From Nostoc sp. B(2019) (GTDB lineage: Bacteria; Cyanobacteriota; Cyanobacteriia; Cyanobacteriales; Nostocaceae), in contig NZ_WVID01000001.1 of the NCBI RefSeq assembly GCF_010091925.1, forward strand, positions 186,001 through 250,000: 64,000 bases of DNA, read 5' to 3'. Shown piece after piece: positions 18,347-26,103 of the stretch. The translations under genes were made by a program, and so were the position numbers. Each line of letters starts with the position of its first letter. The first letter of the stretch is position 1. The notes beneath the pieces are model-generated. The model was not told the DNA's origin. It saw only the letters and a list, made by a program, of their open reading frames with translations, and searched no databases.

Positions 18347-18492
18347 GATTGCAGGTTTCTGATTTGGGTAACAAATTACCTTTTAACGAACCGCTAAGGA
18401 CGCAAAGAACGCAAAGAATTGAAAGAGAAGATTTTAGATGTTGCTGAATATAAAAATCAAATCTTTAAAACTCTTATCTCTGCGACTCTGTC

Positions 18493-18561
18493 TTGAAAAG
18501 TTTCCTAGGTCGGGGAAACCCTCCTTCTCCTGACGGAGACGCTACGCGAACAGAACTTTTC
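18493..18561. repeat. hairpin repeat between devB and devC
   Basis: Starts CTGTCTTGAAAAGTTTCCTA and ends GAACTTTTCGCTGCG, so the edges pair (GAAAAGTT with AACTTTTC). The interior carries GACGGAGACGCTACGCGAACAG, the reverse of the GCGTAGCGTCTC family. The same edges occur at 45292-45388 around a different interior. It sits in the 278-base gap between devB and devC, which is unusually long for this operon. Confidence 0.65.
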
Positions 18562-18624
18562 GCTGCGCCTCTGCGTGAAACAAAATTCATATTTCCACTC
18601 AACAACGCCACATTTTACTAATCG

Positions 18625-19842
18625 TTAAGAAGCCGCAACGTCAATCTTGACTCGCACTTGCATCCCAGTTAAAGCGGCTACTTTTGAACTATCTTCTGGG
18701 TCAATGCGGATTTTAACTTCCACTACACGGGTATTGACATCGTTAGTTGGGTTATTTTGGTCTTGATTGAGGCGGGTTTTACCAATTTGCAGACCAATTT
18801 GATCGACCTTACCCCGGATTTCGCCACTAAAGCCGCCGTACTCGCTATTAATTATTGCTTGCTGTCCTAGACGCACTTTGACGATATCAGTTTCGTAGAC
18901 TTCTGCGATCGCATACATCTGTTTTGTTTGTCCTAACTCTGCAATTCCCTCTTGGGTGTTTACCTGTTCTCCAACACGGGTATTGAGCCGCAAAATCTGT
19001 CCAGCGACGGGAACTCGCACTTGTGAATCTTCTAATTGAGCTTTTTGCTGTTCTACCTGGATTTGGGCTTGCTCTAATTCAGCTTTCGCAATCTCAATAT
19101 CAACTGGACGCACCTCCTGCAATCGCTTGAGATTCGCCTTTTCTTTAGCAAGTTGTGCTTGTACGGTGGATATGGTGTTATCTAACTCGGCTTTATTCTG
19201 CGAAAGAACTGCTTTTGCTCGATCAAATTTCTCTTGGGCGTCGTCTAACTCAGAGCGCTTGATAGCTCCTTCCTGAGCTAAAGTCACATAGCGTTGATAT
19301 TGCAATTGAGTATTACGGATAGTTGCTTGGGCTTGGGCGATGGTTGCTTGTCGTTGTTTGGTTTCAGTTCGCAGGCGGGCCTCTAATTCAGTAATAGCAG
19401 CACGCTGAGCAGCAATTTCTCCCTGTTTAAAATCTCCTTGTTGAATTTTAAGCAATTGCGATCGCTTAATTGTCACGTTTGCCTGAGTATCTCTAAGCTG
19501 TTGTTCGGCTTTATTTTGTCCTTGGAGGATGGCAATTACCTGATTTGCCTTGACAAAATCACCTTCTTTTACCAGGATTTGATTAACACGGCTATCTTGA
19601 GCATTGACCACAGAAATCTTAATCACATCTCCTTCTGGCACTAATTTTCCTAAAGCTACTACCCGATTGGAGGTAGCAACTTCAGTTTGTACCGGAGCAT
19701 CACGAGGATTATTTTGTGCCTGTATGGAACCGCAGGCGACAGATAATGTGGAAAGACTGATGATGGTTGTGTAAGTCACACACTGCCGAAGTAAGACAGA
19801 TACACTCTGCTGAAACTGAACCATAGCTAATGGAAGCATCAT
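18625..19842 (-). CDS. devB: DevB-family membrane fusion protein
   Basis: A 405-residue HlyD-like periplasmic adaptor that links the DevCA pump to an outer membrane TolC. The N-terminus is hydrophobic with a lipobox-like LSVACGS at about residue 35. Residues 65-110 hold the biotinyl-lipoyl half motif (VNQILVKEGDFVKANQVIAI), about 115-265 a long coiled-coil hairpin, and the second lipoyl half and beta-barrel follow (LRLNTRVGEQVNTQEGI). First gene of devBCA. Several in-frame Met codons near the start make the exact N-terminus uncertain. Confidence 0.88.
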   Translation of the reverse strand: MMLPLAMVQFQQSVSVLLRQCVTYTTIISLSTLSVACGSIQAQNNPRDAPVQTEVATSNRVVALGKLVPEGDVIKISVVNAQDSRVNQILVKEGDFVKANQVIAILQGQNKAEQQLRDTQANVTIKRSQLLKIQQGDFKQGEIAAQRAAITELEARLRTETKQRQATIAQAQATIRNTQLQYQRYVTLAQEGAIKRSELDDAQEKFDRAKAVLSQNKAELDNTISTVQAQLAKEKANLKRLQEVRPVDIEIAKAELEQAQIQVEQQKAQLEDSQVRVPVAGQILRLNTRVGEQVNTQEGIAELGQTKQMYAIAEVYETDIVKVRLGQQAIINSEYGGFSGEIRGKVDQIGLQIGKTRLNQDQNNPTNDVNTRVVEVKIRIDPEDSSKVAALTGMQVRVKIDVAAS

Positions 19843-19952
19843 AGCTTTTGGCAGATGTTTTGATTTTTACGTCAAGCCACAAATATGCTAGAAGGCAACG
19901 CCTACAGGGAAATACAGACTCCAAGTGTATTTATAAGGTTCCCACGAATAAA

Positions 19953-19971
19953 ATTGCTGACTATCAGCAAT
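19953..19971. promoter_or_regulatory. candidate operator palindrome between devB and the YdeI-like gene
   Basis: A perfect 8-bp inverted repeat with a 3-base centre (ATTGCTGA-CTA-TCAGCAAT). It lies between the divergent devB (start 19842) and the YdeI-like gene (start near 20015), about 110 bases upstream of devB. No T run follows, so it looks more like a protein-binding site than a terminator. It is not a GTA-N8-TAC NtcA site. Confidence 0.4.
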
Positions 19972-20014
19972 GATAATATCGATTCTCAGTTGAATGTATC
20001 ACATAGTCAGTATC

Positions 20015-20599
20015 ATGCCGAAATTTGATAATCAACTAGAAACCTTTTATGCCACAAATCGCCAAGAATGGCGCGAATGGTTGGAGAAAAACCATAACAT
20101 CTCTGTTGGTATATGGCTCATCTACTACAAGGTGAAAAGTGGTAAGCCAAGCGTTCAATATAGTGAAGCTGTCAAAGAAGCCTTATGCTTTGGTTGGATT
20201 GACAGTAAAGTCAAATCGTTAGACGAAGAACGTTATATGCAAATATTTACACCCCGAAAACCAAAAAGCGTATGGTCAAAATTAAACAAGAAATATATTG
20301 AAGAACTTATCGAACAAGATTTAATGACTGATGCTGGATTGAAAAAAATTGAAGTTGCAAAACAAGATACTTATTGGAATAAATTAGACGCCATAGAAGA
20401 GTTAATCATTCCAGTAGATTTAAAGCAAGCATTAGAAGCAAACGAAACCGCTAACAAATATTTTCAGGCATTTAGTAACTCATCCAAAAAGAATATACTC
20501 TTTTGGATTGAAAGTGCTAAACGTCCAGAAACGAGATTGAAAAGAATAGAGCAAACTATCAACTCAGCCGCGCAGAATAAAAATCCCTTAGTACGATGA
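20015..20599 (+). CDS. YdeI/OmpD-associated family protein
   Basis: A 194-residue soluble protein of the YdeI family (bacteriocin-protection YdeI/OmpD-associated group). The signature runs from ATNRQEWREWLEKNH through SVGIWLIYYKVKSG and EALCFGWIDSKVKSLDEERY to the RKPKSVWSKLNK segment. Biochemical function is not established. A start seven codons earlier (19994) is possible; the Met at 20015 fits the family better. Divergent from devB. Confidence 0.85.
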   Translation: MPKFDNQLETFYATNRQEWREWLEKNHNISVGIWLIYYKVKSGKPSVQYSEAVKEALCFGWIDSKVKSLDEERYMQIFTPRKPKSVWSKLNKKYIEELIEQDLMTDAGLKKIEVAKQDTYWNKLDAIEELIIPVDLKQALEANETANKYFQAFSNSSKKNILFWIESAKRPETRLKRIEQTINSAAQNKNPLVR

Positions 20600-20630
20600 C
20601 AGCGTAGTTAAGCAGATACCTATAACTTTT

Positions 20631-20677
20631 GTTCGTAGTGTTCGCGTAGCGTCTCGCAGAGAGCAATTTATTGCTCT
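20631..20677. repeat. second copy of the GTTCGTAGT repeat
   Basis: Matches 6876-6922 almost base for base (GTTCGTAGTGTTCGCGTAG then CGTCTCGCAGAGAGC and an ATTGCTCT arm pairing with AGAGCAAT). It sits in the 124-base gap between the convergent YdeI-like and phytochelatin synthase genes. Confidence 0.65.
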
Positions 20678-20723
20678 GTATAAAACTTTAAAGGGCTAAA
20701 GCACCTTACTAAAAGCTTTTATC

Positions 20724-21464
20724 TTAAGAACCTTTACTGACAAATACAAAACCACGTGTTTTACCTGAAACCGAATCAGTAGTTACCATCGCCTTCCATA
20801 AATCTGTTGTCTTTACCCAAACTGGCGGATATTTGTAACGGGAAACATCCATAATTAAAAATCTATCTGTCTGCTCATTATATGCTGCCAATGGGGAGAT
20901 ATGCCCGCCTCTTTCTTGACCAATTTCTTTACGTAAATAGTTAATTAAAACGAAGTTTCTTGGCTGTTTTAAATTTTCTGCTGCTAGCTTGCGAAACTGT
21001 TCTAAATTAGTATTAGCTGCATGGTAAACATTAATTTTAACACCGTAGCTAGCTAATAATCCTCCCAACTGCTCTAGAGTCATCCCTTGACGAGAGACAA
21101 TCTCAGGAGCTAATACTTTTTTTGTAGCTTCATTATTAAAAAAGTTTTCTTGAGTAAATACTCGATAGGGCTTGTACTGTGCTGCTTCCGGTGCAGGAAT
21201 TTGCAAGCCATTCAGCACCATAACAATACTTGCAACACCACAATAAGCCTGATTATTTTGAGTAATAAATTGCATACTCAGCGGAAAAAAATCTTCTCTC
21301 GATTTACTGTCAACTAATAATTTTTCTCCTTCATCTGAATTAAAACCAATCAAATTAGGCGAAAGAGATAATGTTTGAGATAAAACAGTTTCACTAGAGA
21401 TACACAGCCCAATAATTAAAGCTTTCAAGGATATTTTTATAGCCTTGAATAAAGTGTCATTCAT
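20724..21464 (-). CDS. phytochelatin synthase-like cysteine peptidase
   Basis: A 246-residue exported papain-fold enzyme of the short cyanobacterial phytochelatin synthase type (like Nostoc Alr0975), which mainly cleaves glycine from glutathione and weakly makes phytochelatins. The catalytic Cys is in NQAYCGVASIVMVLN (near residue 75), the His in RGGHISPLAAY and the Asp in LIMDVSRYKYPPVW. An N-terminal hydrophobic segment (about 12-32) suggests export. The start at 21464 is preferred over an upstream in-frame GTG because a GGA-rich site precedes it. Lacks the C-terminal domain of plant enzymes, as usual for this group. Confidence 0.88.
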   Translation of the reverse strand: MNDTLFKAIKISLKALIIGLCISSETVLSQTLSLSPNLIGFNSDEGEKLLVDSKSREDFFPLSMQFITQNNQAYCGVASIVMVLNGLQIPAPEAAQYKPYRVFTQENFFNNEATKKVLAPEIVSRQGMTLEQLGGLLASYGVKINVYHAANTNLEQFRKLAAENLKQPRNFVLINYLRKEIGQERGGHISPLAAYNEQTDRFLIMDVSRYKYPPVWVKTTDLWKAMVTTDSVSGKTRGFVFVSKGS

Positions 21465-21508
21465 AGCTAAATCCACTAAATAATATATATTTTTGTCACA
21501 GGATGAGG

Positions 21509-22447
21509 TTAAGCAGAAACAGGTTTTTTAGTTTTTTTGAAAGAATCTAATCCTTTTAACTTGCGAAACTCCTGAACAACATCTTTAATATTGCGTAATT
21601 CACCCTCAACTAAATTATTTAATTGTCGCATTTCATCTGCTGAAATTTTACCAGCAAGTTGGGCGATCGCCTTTCTCAATTCTGGATATTTCTGTAAAGT
21701 TTCTTGACGGACAATTGGTGCTGCTTCATAAGGAGGAAAATACTGTTTATCATCTTTTAAGACCACTACACCTAAGCGAGAAATCTGACCATCTGTAGAA
21801 CTACCCGCCACCATATCCACCTGTTTTTGAACCAGCGCACGATATACTAAACCCAAGTCCATAATTTGGGGTGGTTTGGCAAAACGTAAGTTATAAGTTT
21901 TAGCTAATCCCGGAAAACCATCTTCTCGCTCCAAAAATTCATAGCCAAAACCGCCGCGCCACTGCGGTGTATATTGACTAACTTGGGAAAGAGTTTGAAT
22001 CTTGTAGCGCTTAGCGTCCTCACCGCGAATAATCATCGCAAAAGTGTTTTCAAAACCCAAAGATGGCATTACTTCCAAATTGAATTCTTGGGCATAAGCT
22101 TGTTTTAACTTTTCATAAACTTCTTTGGGATTACTAACTACTTTTTGTTTTAAAATCCCAGTAAAAGCTGTGCCTGTATATTCAATATATGCATCAATTT
22201 TACCGGAAGTAATTGCACTATGACAAATAAAAGAACCACCTAAACGAGGACGACGATCTACTTTTAAATTAGTTGTCGCCTCGATTTGCTGTGCTAATAG
22301 TTCTCCTAAAATATCTTGTTCAGTAAAATCTTTGGAAGCAACGATAATATTACCACCACTGCTACTACTACTTAAATTAGGTTTGCAACTAGCGATTAGC
22401 AGTAACAAAGCAAAGCTTAAAAAGCAAAATGCCAAAAATCTTTTCAT
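21509..22447 (-). CDS. osmoprotectant ABC transporter substrate-binding lipoprotein
   Basis: A 312-residue lipoprotein (lipobox LLLIASC, Cys near 21) of the glycine betaine/choline/carnitine-binding OpuAC/OsmF type. Family marks: IIVASKDFTEQDILGELLAQ near the start of the mature part, IDAYIEYTGTAFTGIL, and DMVAGSSTDGQISRLG. Last gene of a three-gene minus-strand operon (ATPase, permease, binding protein), 7 bases after the permease. The ligand cannot be told from sequence but a betaine-type osmolyte is likely. Confidence 0.88.
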   Translation of the reverse strand: MKRFLAFCFLSFALLLLIASCKPNLSSSSSGGNIIVASKDFTEQDILGELLAQQIEATTNLKVDRRPRLGGSFICHSAITSGKIDAYIEYTGTAFTGILKQKVVSNPKEVYEKLKQAYAQEFNLEVMPSLGFENTFAMIIRGEDAKRYKIQTLSQVSQYTPQWRGGFGYEFLEREDGFPGLAKTYNLRFAKPPQIMDLGLVYRALVQKQVDMVAGSSTDGQISRLGVVVLKDDKQYFPPYEAAPIVRQETLQKYPELRKAIAQLAGKISADEMRQLNNLVEGELRNIKDVVQEFRKLKGLDSFKKTKKPVSA

Positions 22448-22454
22448 GACTTGC

Positions 22455-23078
22455 TTAATTTTTAACTTTTAATTTATTCTCTATCCATCCAATTATTAAG
22501 TCAGCCAGTAATGCAATTACCGCCGCCGGAAACGCCCCAGCTAAAATTAACTGATCATTTACTACTGATATGCCGCGAAAAATAAACACTCCCAAACCAC
22601 CAGCACCAATTGCAGCTGCAATAGTTGCAATGCCAATAGCAATTACAGTTGCTACTCGTACCCCTGCTAAAATCACTCCCATTGCCAAGGGAATCTCGAC
22701 TTGTAACAATAATTGTATATCTGTCATTCCCATGCCTTTACCAGCTTCTCGAATAGCCGGGTCTACACTAGTAATACCTGTGTAAGTGTTGCGAATTATT
22801 GGTAAAAAAGAATATAAAGTTAAGGCAATAATCGCTGGTACTACACCAATTCCAGCAATGGGGATGAGTAAGCCAAACAGTGCCAAACTGGGTATAGTTT
22901 GCAAAACATTTGCTATCCCAAGAATTGGTTGGCGAAGGTAGGTTTTGCGCGTAATCAAAATACCTAGTGGAATGCCTACAAATATGGCAATACTGATAGC
23001 AATACCCACCAAAAATAAATGTTCTAGAGTATGCTGAAGGATTTCTGGAGCATACTTAACAAGGAAGAAATCTTTCAT
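22455..23078 (-). CDS. osmoprotectant ABC transporter permease
   Basis: A 207-residue inner membrane permease of the ProW/OpuAB type with about five to six helices and the binding-protein-dependent transport motif around IREAGKGMGMTDIQLLLQVE. The start at 23078 is chosen because its ATG overlaps the TGA of the ATPase gene by four bases (ATGA); an in-frame start at 23105 would overlap more. Translational coupling with the ATPase is expected. Confidence 0.88.
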   Translation of the reverse strand: MKDFFLVKYAPEILQHTLEHLFLVGIAISIAIFVGIPLGILITRKTYLRQPILGIANVLQTIPSLALFGLLIPIAGIGVVPAIIALTLYSFLPIIRNTYTGITSVDPAIREAGKGMGMTDIQLLLQVEIPLAMGVILAGVRVATVIAIGIATIAAAIGAGGLGVFIFRGISVVNDQLILAGAFPAAVIALLADLIIGWIENKLKVKN

Positions 23079-23833
23079 AAAGTATCTTTCAGGGAACGCA
23101 GACATTGAAGAAAGGCTAGGCTTTCTGGGTGTTGCGATCGCATAAATTCATCTGTTGTCCCCAATACTACCAATTCTCCCCCATACATTAAACCAATTCT
23201 CGATGCCAAAACAAAGGCTTCTTGAATATCGTGGGTGACAAAAACAACTGTCTTGCCTAATTCCTGTTGCAGACGCCGAAACTCTTGTTGCAGTTCTAGG
23301 CGTGTAATCGGATCGAGTGCGCCAAAGGGTTCATCCATTAATAATACTGGCGGATCTGCGGCTAAAGCCCTGGCGACACCGACTCTTTGCTTTTGCCCTC
23401 CCGAAAGTTCATGAGGGTAACGCTGGGCAAATTGTGCTGGTTCTAAGCCTACCAATTGCAACAATTCATAAACCCGCGTTTTAATTTGTTTAGGCTGCCA
23501 ACCTTCCAACGCCGGGACTAAACCTACATTACGTTCAACACTAAAATGGGGAAATAAACCAGTTTCTTGAATTACATAACCAATTTTTCGCCGCAATTTA
23601 ATTTCGTTCCATTGAGTTGTGGGAACACCATCAAATAAAACTTCGCCTTGTGTGGGTGTAAACAGGCGATTAATTAACTTCATTGTTGTAGTTTTGCCGC
23701 TACCACTGCGTCCTAGTAATACTAGTGCTTCTCCTTGACGAATGGTGAAATTGAGATTTGATACCAAGGGGCGATGGTTGCGGCTAAAGGTGACATGGCG
23801 AAATTCAACAGCAATTTGGTTACTTTGCGGCAT
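23075..23833 (-). CDS. osmoprotectant ABC transporter ATP-binding protein
   Basis: A 252-residue ATPase of the ProV/OpuA group. Walker A LGRSGSGKTTTMKLINRL, signature LSGGQKQRVGVARALAA, Walker B VLLMDEPFGALDP and the switch VFVTHDIQEA are all present. It lacks the C-terminal CBS pair found in some OpuA ATPases, so ionic-strength sensing through CBS domains is not expected. First gene of the transporter operon. Confidence 0.9.
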   Translation of the reverse strand: MPQSNQIAVEFRHVTFSRNHRPLVSNLNFTIRQGEALVLLGRSGSGKTTTMKLINRLFTPTQGEVLFDGVPTTQWNEIKLRRKIGYVIQETGLFPHFSVERNVGLVPALEGWQPKQIKTRVYELLQLVGLEPAQFAQRYPHELSGGQKQRVGVARALAADPPVLLMDEPFGALDPITRLELQQEFRRLQQELGKTVVFVTHDIQEAFVLASRIGLMYGGELVVLGTTDEFMRSQHPESLAFLQCLRSLKDTL

Positions 23834-23878
23834 GAGTGGCTTTTGGTAGACTACTATGCAATTTAAAAGCGTAACAGC

Positions 23879-24565
23879 TTATTCTTCTAAAATTAAGTCG
23901 CTTTTAATTAACCGTTTTTGTAAAGCAACAACAACAGCGGTTTGGCGATCGCCTACTTCTAGCTTATGTAAAATGGTATGCACATGCACCCTGACTGTTC
24001 CAGGTGTAATGTAGAGTGCAAGAGCAATTTCTTGATTAGTTTTTCCTGTTGCCAGCAGCGATAAGATTTCTCGTTCGCGGTGGGTTAGAGGATTTGCAGG
24101 TGTTAAAAGGTTTGTAATCTGAGACTGAGACGGAACAGACGTAAAGGCGGAGCGAATTTCATTGGTTGCGGTTTCATCCCACCACGATGCACCAGCAGCA
24201 ACAGAACGGAGTGCCAAAACTAATTTTTCAGCAGCAATTCCTTTAAGACAATAGCCTTGAGCGCCTGCCTCAATCAAACGTGCAATCAGGGATTTTTGAG
24301 AATGGGAAGTTAAAACTAAGATTGGTAAACGAGGATTTTGCTGCTTGATTTGTTTACACGCCTCAATTCCTCCAATTCCTGGCAATCCGACATCTAACAG
24401 TACTAAATCAAGAGGGGTATGATTGACTAACTCAATAGCTGTTTCACCATCTTCAGCCTCAGCCATAATCTCTAACCCAGTCTCTTGTTGCAACCGCACA
24501 CGCAAGCCTAACCGGAAGAGTTCATCATCCTCAACTAGGAGAATTTTGATTGGGGTAAGGGGCAT
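23879..24565 (-). CDS. NarL/LuxR-type response regulator
   Basis: A 228-residue response regulator. The receiver domain (1-125) has the acidic pair VEDDE, the phospho-acceptor Asp58 in LVLLDVGLPG, the Thr/Ser of VLTSHSQ and Lys of CLKGIAAEK. The C-terminal LuxR helix-turn-helix (about 165-225) shows LTHREREILSLLATGKTNQE and the recognition segment GTVRVHVHTILHKL. Only one base separates it from the histidine kinase stop, so the two form an operon. It is divergent from the kdp operon. Confidence 0.9.
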   Translation of the reverse strand: MPLTPIKILLVEDDELFRLGLRVRLQQETGLEIMAEAEDGETAIELVNHTPLDLVLLDVGLPGIGGIEACKQIKQQNPRLPILVLTSHSQKSLIARLIEAGAQGYCLKGIAAEKLVLALRSVAAGASWWDETATNEIRSAFTSVPSQSQITNLLTPANPLTHREREILSLLATGKTNQEIALALYITPGTVRVHVHTILHKLEVGDRQTAVVVALQKRLIKSDLILEE

Positions 24566-24566
24566 C

Positions 24567-25667
24567 TCACAAAGTTAGAGAGGATTGAAATGGATAAACG
24601 GGAAGCTTAAAAGCAAAGATAGCACCACTGGGTACTCTGTTCTCTGCCCAGATTATACCGCCATGCGCTTCAATAATTTGGCGAGATAGGTAAAGCCCCA
24701 ACCCAGAGCCTTTGCCTTGGCGATCGCTACTTCCCTGGTAAAATCGCTCAAATAAGTAGGGGAACTCTTCAGGCTGGATACCCGCACCCGTATCTAAAAT
24801 TTTGACAACTTGATAGGACGTTTGGCCTGTTAAGACGATTTCAACATGATCACTACGCCGGGAATGGTTAATAGCATTCACCAGAAGATTGATAAAAACT
24901 CGTTGTAGTTGTAGGACATCACCCTTAACCCATAGCGTTCGCCGCCAATCAGAGTCACCATAACTAAATGAGAAATAAACCCGACGATTTGCAGCTAATT
25001 CAGTGAGGGTACTAGCTGTTTCCTCAGCCAAAACAACTAAATCTACAGGTACCAAATCAAGCTTTAAGCCTTCAGTATCATTGCGATAGACATCTAATAA
25101 AGTTTCTAAGAGTTGTAGGGAAGTCTCATGGCTGCGTGCCATCGTTGCTAAAACTTTCTGCTGTGCTGGTAAGACTGCACCAAATTTTTCTTGTTGAAAG
25201 GCCTTAAGAGCTTCAATTGCTCCCAGTAGCGGTGTTTTCAGATCGTGAGTAAGTGTGGAAGCAAAATCTTCTCGCAATCTGACTAATTCTTCTTGTGCTT
25301 CTAACTTTGCCTTAGTCAGGGCGATCGCTTCTTGTGAGCACCGAATGCGATCGCTCAAAAACCCTGTTACAATCAATGCCATCGCTGCGATCGATCTACT
25401 TGCGACTATGGAAGCCTTCATCACTTCATTTCCTGGTACTACAAGGTTCAGCATCGTTAAGCACACAGCCACGAGTGTAGCTTGAAAGGTGGCAAGCCGC
25501 CCCAGCCAAAAATTTGCCAATAAAATTGGCCCCGTGTAGAGATACCCAAACACGTATTCATTTGGTGTAGAAAACTCTAGAGTCAAAACAACTATAAACA
25601 GACTAGCAATGAGCAAAGATTTGCCCAAAGGCGATTTTTTATTAGGTAATTTAGCTTTCAAAGACAC
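24567..25667 (-). CDS. sensor histidine kinase
   Basis: A 366-residue membrane kinase. About four hydrophobic helices occupy residues 15-110 with no large periplasmic sensor, followed by a short coiled linker. The HisKA domain has the phospho-acceptor in STLTHDLKTPLLGAIEAL, and the ATPase domain has N box VFINLLVNAINHS, G1 DTGAGIQPEE and G2 GKGSGLGLYLSRQI. It pairs with the NarL-type regulator directly downstream. Its position divergent from kdpA, whose own KdpD lacks a kinase, makes a link to potassium control conceivable but unproven. Confidence 0.9.
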   Translation of the reverse strand: MSLKAKLPNKKSPLGKSLLIASLFIVVLTLEFSTPNEYVFGYLYTGPILLANFWLGRLATFQATLVAVCLTMLNLVVPGNEVMKASIVASRSIAAMALIVTGFLSDRIRCSQEAIALTKAKLEAQEELVRLREDFASTLTHDLKTPLLGAIEALKAFQQEKFGAVLPAQQKVLATMARSHETSLQLLETLLDVYRNDTEGLKLDLVPVDLVVLAEETASTLTELAANRRVYFSFSYGDSDWRRTLWVKGDVLQLQRVFINLLVNAINHSRRSDHVEIVLTGQTSYQVVKILDTGAGIQPEEFPYLFERFYQGSSDRQGKGSGLGLYLSRQIIEAHGGIIWAENRVPSGAIFAFKLPVYPFQSSLTL

Positions 25668-26103
25668 TATTTATAAAATGGTTATTTTTATGCATTTATG
25701 CATTATATATTAACTAAAAAGCTCAAAATTTATTTTATATATTTATCTAATTTTACCTAACCTATTATTAATTTGATTAAATATAGTTTATCCAAAAATA
25801 TACACATATATAGAAGTTAGCTAAACACCTTAAACACTTAATCTATATACAAATAAACATCATGCATAAACAAATAAACTTTATTTTATATCCTCCTAAC
25901 ACTTGTTTTAATTGTCAAATTAACTAATGATATAAATTGAAATTAATTAGAGAGTATTATTTTCTGGATAAACGTAAAAATGCAATTATGTCACTTAGTT
26001 ACTACGCTGAAAACTTTCTTTAACAAAACGCATCCAGTTCGCTGCTCGCCCAAAGAGTGTTTAATCAAAAGTTAGAAAATAATGTCTTGGGATTTCTAAA
26101 TTC
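25668..26103. promoter_or_regulatory. 436-bp divergent control region between the two-component genes and kdp
   Basis: Very AT-rich (especially 25680-25960). It must hold promoters for the kinase/regulator pair (minus) and for kdpA (plus). No clear operator palindrome or consensus promoter could be assigned by eye, and no gene is seen. Confidence 0.45.

Noticed and set aside
16421-19842. Type I secretion system for the mosaic RTX protein
   Set aside because: The ATPase and permease are MacB/DevAC-like, not HlyB-like; the order devB-devC-devA fits glycolipid-type export.
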